Source of the DNA: an uncultured Kangiella sp.
GTDB taxonomy: Bacteria; Pseudomonadota; Gammaproteobacteria; Enterobacterales; Kangiellaceae
Length of the DNA: 64,000 bases
NCBI GenBank assembly: GCA_947503345.1
Contig: CANNCW010000001.1
Span: 558,001 to 622,000 of the forward strand
Reading direction: 5' to 3'
In this document: in pieces, positions 61,661 to 64,000 of the stretch
Numbering within the stretch: the first letter of the stretch is position 1
Layout: each line of letters begins with the position of its first letter
Notes under the pieces: model-generated
The model's input: only the letters and a program-made list of their open reading frames with translations
What the model was told of the DNA's origin: nothing
Database searches by the model: none
Made by a program: the position numbers and the translations under genes

Positions 61661-62245
61661 CTAAATTTCTTTAAGCCTTACCAAAATATATTGGTTCGAT
61701 TCAACTCGATACTGACCATTAAGTGGCTTTTCCAGCCGTAATAAATGGTTTGCCTTAATTGTTTCATGCAGCTTTTCTTGACTAAACAGCTTGATAACTC
61801 CTGACAGACTGTACACAAAACATTCATCACAATCATTAATACTAATAGATTGGCTAGTCTTAAATGTCTTCACATCAGCACGACATTTATTGGTATCCGT
61901 CATGATGTTGAAATCTTTAATTGCCCCTGAATGTAAACTGGATAGTGTTTTAGCAGCGCCATCAAAGGTAGCAAAATCTAACAACTCAACTAAATGATCC
62001 GTTTGTATATCTTGATCTGTTTGATGATGCTCTAAGGTTATCCCATTACCTTCAATCAATACCAAATTGCGCTCATACCCTGAGAAGTCGGAAAAAGCAC
62101 CATTTTCAGAAACAGTAGCAATACTTAAGCGCCATTCAAAGCCATCTAGGTTACCATTTGCATTAATTGCTAATTCGGTGGTGAAACCTTTACCATTCTT
62201 CCAAGCTAGTTTCTTAAATTGGCTTGGCGGGGTAATTGTGATCAT
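61661..62245 (-). CDS. HutD/Ves-family protein
   Basis: HutD (Ves in E. coli) is a cupin-like protein of uncertain role, in some bacteria linked to histidine use and in E. coli to cold response. The start is set at the ATG at 62245 (MITITPPSQFKKLAWKNGKGFTTEL), which leaves four bases after grpE; an in-frame ATG at 62263 would overlap it. The 194-residue protein shows WKNGKGFTTELAI, FEWRLSIATVSENGAFSDFSGYERNLVLIEGNG and the C-terminal beta strands of the family. No other histidine-use genes are nearby. Its tight spacing to grpE suggests co-expression with the stress genes. Confidence 0.85.
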   Translation of the reverse strand: MITITPPSQFKKLAWKNGKGFTTELAINANGNLDGFEWRLSIATVSENGAFSDFSGYERNLVLIEGNGITLEHHQTDQDIQTDHLVELLDFATFDGAAKTLSSLHSGAIKDFNIMTDTNKCRADVKTFKTSQSISINDCDECFVYSLSGVIKLFSQEKLHETIKANHLLRLEKPLNGQYRVESNQYILVRLKEI

Positions 62246-62249
62246 AAAA

Positions 62250-62852
62250 TTATTGTGCAACAACCACTCTTGCTGGACGGATCAAACGTCCATTAAGACT
62301 ATAACCTTTCTGGAAAACGTCAATAATGGTATTCGACTCATGATCAGGACTTGGGATCATAGTCATAGCTTCGTGTAGCTGAGGATCAAACACTTCTTCC
62401 ACTGGATTTAGTTGCTCGATGCCGAACTTCTCTAAAGTGGAAAGCGTCATTTTAAGTGTCAACTCCATGCCTTCTTTCATAGCAACTGACTCTTCGTGTT
62501 CCGCTTTTTGCGCTAAACCTTGTTCTAGGCTATCCACTACTGCCAACATTTCATTAGCGAATTTCTCAATGGCATATTTGCGCGCATTAGATACTTCGTT
62601 TTCGCTACGACGACGGATATTTTCTGCTTCTGCTTTAGTGCGCAGTGCCAGATCCATATTCTCAGCAGCCTTCGCTTCAGCTTCTTCTAAAGCTTTTTCT
62701 AATTCGTCAATTCGAGCAGCATCGCCAGTTAATTCTTCAACTAGTTCGCCTTCTAATTCTTCAATAATGGCTTCAGCTTGCTCAACAGTCGCCTCTACAT
62801 TGTCGCCTGCCGCTTTAATATCTTCTTGATTTTTAACGTCTTTTTCAGACAT
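62250..62852 (-). CDS. grpE: Nucleotide exchange factor GrpE
   Basis: GrpE releases ADP from DnaK and acts as a thermosensor. The 200-residue protein has an acidic N-terminal region rich in Glu and Ala (about 1-60) and a long helix (about 60-125). The beta-domain follows with FGIEQLNPVEEVFDPQLHEAMTMIPSPDHESNTIIDVFQKGYSLNGRLIRPARVVVAQ, the signature C-terminus. It lies 95 bases after hrcA with a palindrome and a repeat unit in the spacer. Confidence 0.97.
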   Translation of the reverse strand: MSEKDVKNQEDIKAAGDNVEATVEQAEAIIEELEGELVEELTGDAARIDELEKALEEAEAKAAENMDLALRTKAEAENIRRRSENEVSNARKYAIEKFANEMLAVVDSLEQGLAQKAEHEESVAMKEGMELTLKMTLSTLEKFGIEQLNPVEEVFDPQLHEAMTMIPSPDHESNTIIDVFQKGYSLNGRLIRPARVVVAQ

Positions 62853-62879
62853 GAGGATTACTCCAAAAGAGTCGTGCCT

Positions 62880-62914
62880 TTGCGAGATTACTTCGCCAGA
62901 AGGCTCGCAATGAC
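62880..62914. repeat. GTCATTGCGAG-type palindromic repeat unit
   Basis: On the minus strand GTCATTGCGAG, a 17-base middle and CTCGCAA give a hairpin with arms TTGCGAG/CTCGCAA, in the form TTGCGAGC...GCGAAGTAATCTCGC. It resembles the widespread short intergenic repeats with GTCATTGCGAGC...GAAGCAATCTC seen in many bacterial genomes. It lies in the spacer between hrcA and grpE. I saw no second clear copy in this window. Confidence 0.5.
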
Positions 62915-62933
62915 AACTAATTAATTAAGTTGT
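62913..62933. promoter_or_regulatory. Palindrome in the grpE upstream spacer
   Basis: ACAACT and AGTTGT (62913-62918 and 62928-62933) are perfect inverted arms around TTAATTAA. The 21-base element could be an operator or a start-site hairpin. It is not a CIRCE element, and no named regulator is known to me with this half-site. Confidence 0.4.
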
Positions 62934-62947
62934 AGGGAATATAGCGA

Positions 62948-63982
62948 TTATTGTTCAGAATTCAAGGCTGAAGTTAGGATTTTCGCGGTAATATCAACGA
63001 TTGGGATCACCTTGTCATAGGCCATTCGAGTTGGCCCTACAACCGCCAAAACACCAACCGCTTGGCCATCGATTGAATATGGTGCACCAACTACCGAACA
63101 TTGGTTCAACACATCATAGCCCGACTCTTCACCGATAAAGAGCTGAACCCCATCGGCCGATAAACATTTATCCAATAAACCCAGCATTTGCGTTTTCTCG
63201 GCAAAAGCGTCAAACACCGACTGCAAATCTGAGATATCGCCAGTTCCCACATAATTCAACATTTGGGACTTACCCGTGATCTGAACTTCATCTTCCTGCT
63301 TTTCGCCAGCAAAGCCTTTTTCCGCAACCGCCATCATCGAAGCCATCATTTGATCCATTTGAGCCTTGTCTGATTTTAACTCTTCAAACAATTCACGGCG
63401 TACGGTATCCAGCTCTTTACCTGCATAATGATGATTTACATAATTCGCTGCTTGCTGAAGTTCTTCGCGACTAATTTCCACATCCAATTGGATTACGCGA
63501 TTTTGTACCTCACCATTACTTAATACCAATATCACCAGCACTTTCTTTTGTGATAAGGGCACAAATTCAACTTGATTGACGCAGGTGATATCGCGCCTTG
63601 GCACTCTGATCAAACCCGCCATATTGGTCATTTGCGACAGCATACTGGTCACGCTGTTTAGCATTTGCCCTGTTTCAGTAGCTTTATTTAATCGATGCTT
63701 GAGCTGTTCTTGATAATTCTGTTCGACGTCTTTAACCGTCAAAAGCTGATCGACAAATAAACGGACGCCTTGCGCCGTTGGGATACGACCTGCAGAAGTG
63801 TGCGGCGACGCTAATAAACCCATTGCTTCCAGGTCATGCATGACATTTCGAATGGTTGCAGGACTGACACTAAGCTGTGAGTTTTCCAATAAGGTTTTCG
63901 AACCAACAGGCTGCCCGCTAGAGATATAAGTCTCTACCAATGTTTTCATCAATGTCTGGGCGCGCTGATCGAATTTGCTCAT
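62948..63982 (-). CDS. hrcA: Heat-inducible transcription repressor HrcA
   Basis: HrcA represses chaperone operons by binding CIRCE elements and is inactivated by heat, with GroEL as modulator. The 344-residue protein has an N-terminal winged-helix (about 1-75) with QPVGSKTLLENSQLSVSPATIRNVMHDLEAMGLLASPHTSAGRIPT, a GAF-like middle and the C-terminal dimer region with VVGPTRMAYDKVIPIVDI. It is complete, its ATG lying 18 bases inside the window edge. No CIRCE sequence is visible in the hrcA-dnaJ group, so its target, possibly groESL, lies elsewhere. Confidence 0.95.
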   Translation of the reverse strand: MSKFDQRAQTLMKTLVETYISSGQPVGSKTLLENSQLSVSPATIRNVMHDLEAMGLLASPHTSAGRIPTAQGVRLFVDQLLTVKDVEQNYQEQLKHRLNKATETGQMLNSVTSMLSQMTNMAGLIRVPRRDITCVNQVEFVPLSQKKVLVILVLSNGEVQNRVIQLDVEISREELQQAANYVNHHYAGKELDTVRRELFEELKSDKAQMDQMMASMMAVAEKGFAGEKQEDEVQITGKSQMLNYVGTGDISDLQSVFDAFAEKTQMLGLLDKCLSADGVQLFIGEESGYDVLNQCSVVGAPYSIDGQAVGVLAVVGPTRMAYDKVIPIVDITAKILTSALNSEQ

Positions 63983-64000
63983 CTTGGGGCGATTTTTCCT

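Noticed and set aside
62853-62947. CIRCE operator for HrcA upstream of grpE
   Set aside because: The palindrome ACAACT...AGTTGT does not resemble TTAGCACTC-N9-GAGTGCTAA, and no CIRCE was found upstream of dnaK either.

Overview
The window is a 64 kb piece of a gammaproteobacterial chromosome with low to moderate GC and dense gene packing. The housekeeping content, the presence of both Nuo and Na+-Nqr, a separate nuoC and nuoD, hrcA ahead of grpE, and overall codon and protein character suggest a marine member of the Oceanospirillales, with Kangiellaceae (Kangiella, Aliikangiella, Pleionea) as my best guess. That placement is an inference from gene content and was not tested by search. No insertion sequence, prophage, integron or CRISPR array is visible.

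Reading along the minus strand, the backbone follows a gene order well known from E. coli. It runs hrcA-grpE, dnaK-dnaJ, dapB, carA-carB-greA, (yhbY) rlmE-ftsH-folP-glmM, tpiA-secG-tRNA-Leu(GAG), then initiator tRNA-rimP-nusA-infB-rbfA-truB. E. coli has a short argG interval between leuU and metY. Here that interval holds the whole 14-gene nuoA-N operon, an HD-GYP phosphodiesterase, a YheT-like hydrolase and a three-gene accessory patch. Between tpiA and glmM sits the plus-strand nqrABCDEF-apbE-nqrM block, followed by a CBS protein and an OmpA-family porin.

Region by region: 1-6.3 kb holds translation and transcription factors behind a leader with an attenuator-like hairpin. 6.6-6.7 kb is the initiator tRNA with its own promoter and terminator. 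6.7-12 kb is an accessory patch: a secreted beta-helix protein, a divergent TPR membrane protein preceded by an in-frame mini-ORF, and a small secreted protein of unknown function. 12.1-26.6 kb is complex I. 26.8-29.1 kb holds the HD-GYP and hydrolase genes. 29.2-30.6 kb is tRNA-Leu, secG and tpiA. 31-38.2 kb is Na+-NQR with its maturation factors. 38.2-46.4 kb is envelope, folate, proteolysis and RNA-modification genes. 46.4-50.7 kb is carbamoyl-phosphate synthase. 50.8-51.2 kb is a structured carA leader and a candidate CsrA-sequestering small RNA. 51.3-57 kb is dapB, an ABC exporter, TesA and an AT-rich pentapeptide-like membrane protein. 57-64 kb is the heat-shock chaperone group.

The most interesting unlabelled signals are the CsrB/RsmY-type small RNA between dapB and carA, the three-way-junction leader of carA, the beta-helix/TPR locus with a long inverted repeat and coupled mini-ORF, an exact FNR-box match between nuoA and the HD-GYP gene, and an initiator tRNA with a U1-U72 mismatch.
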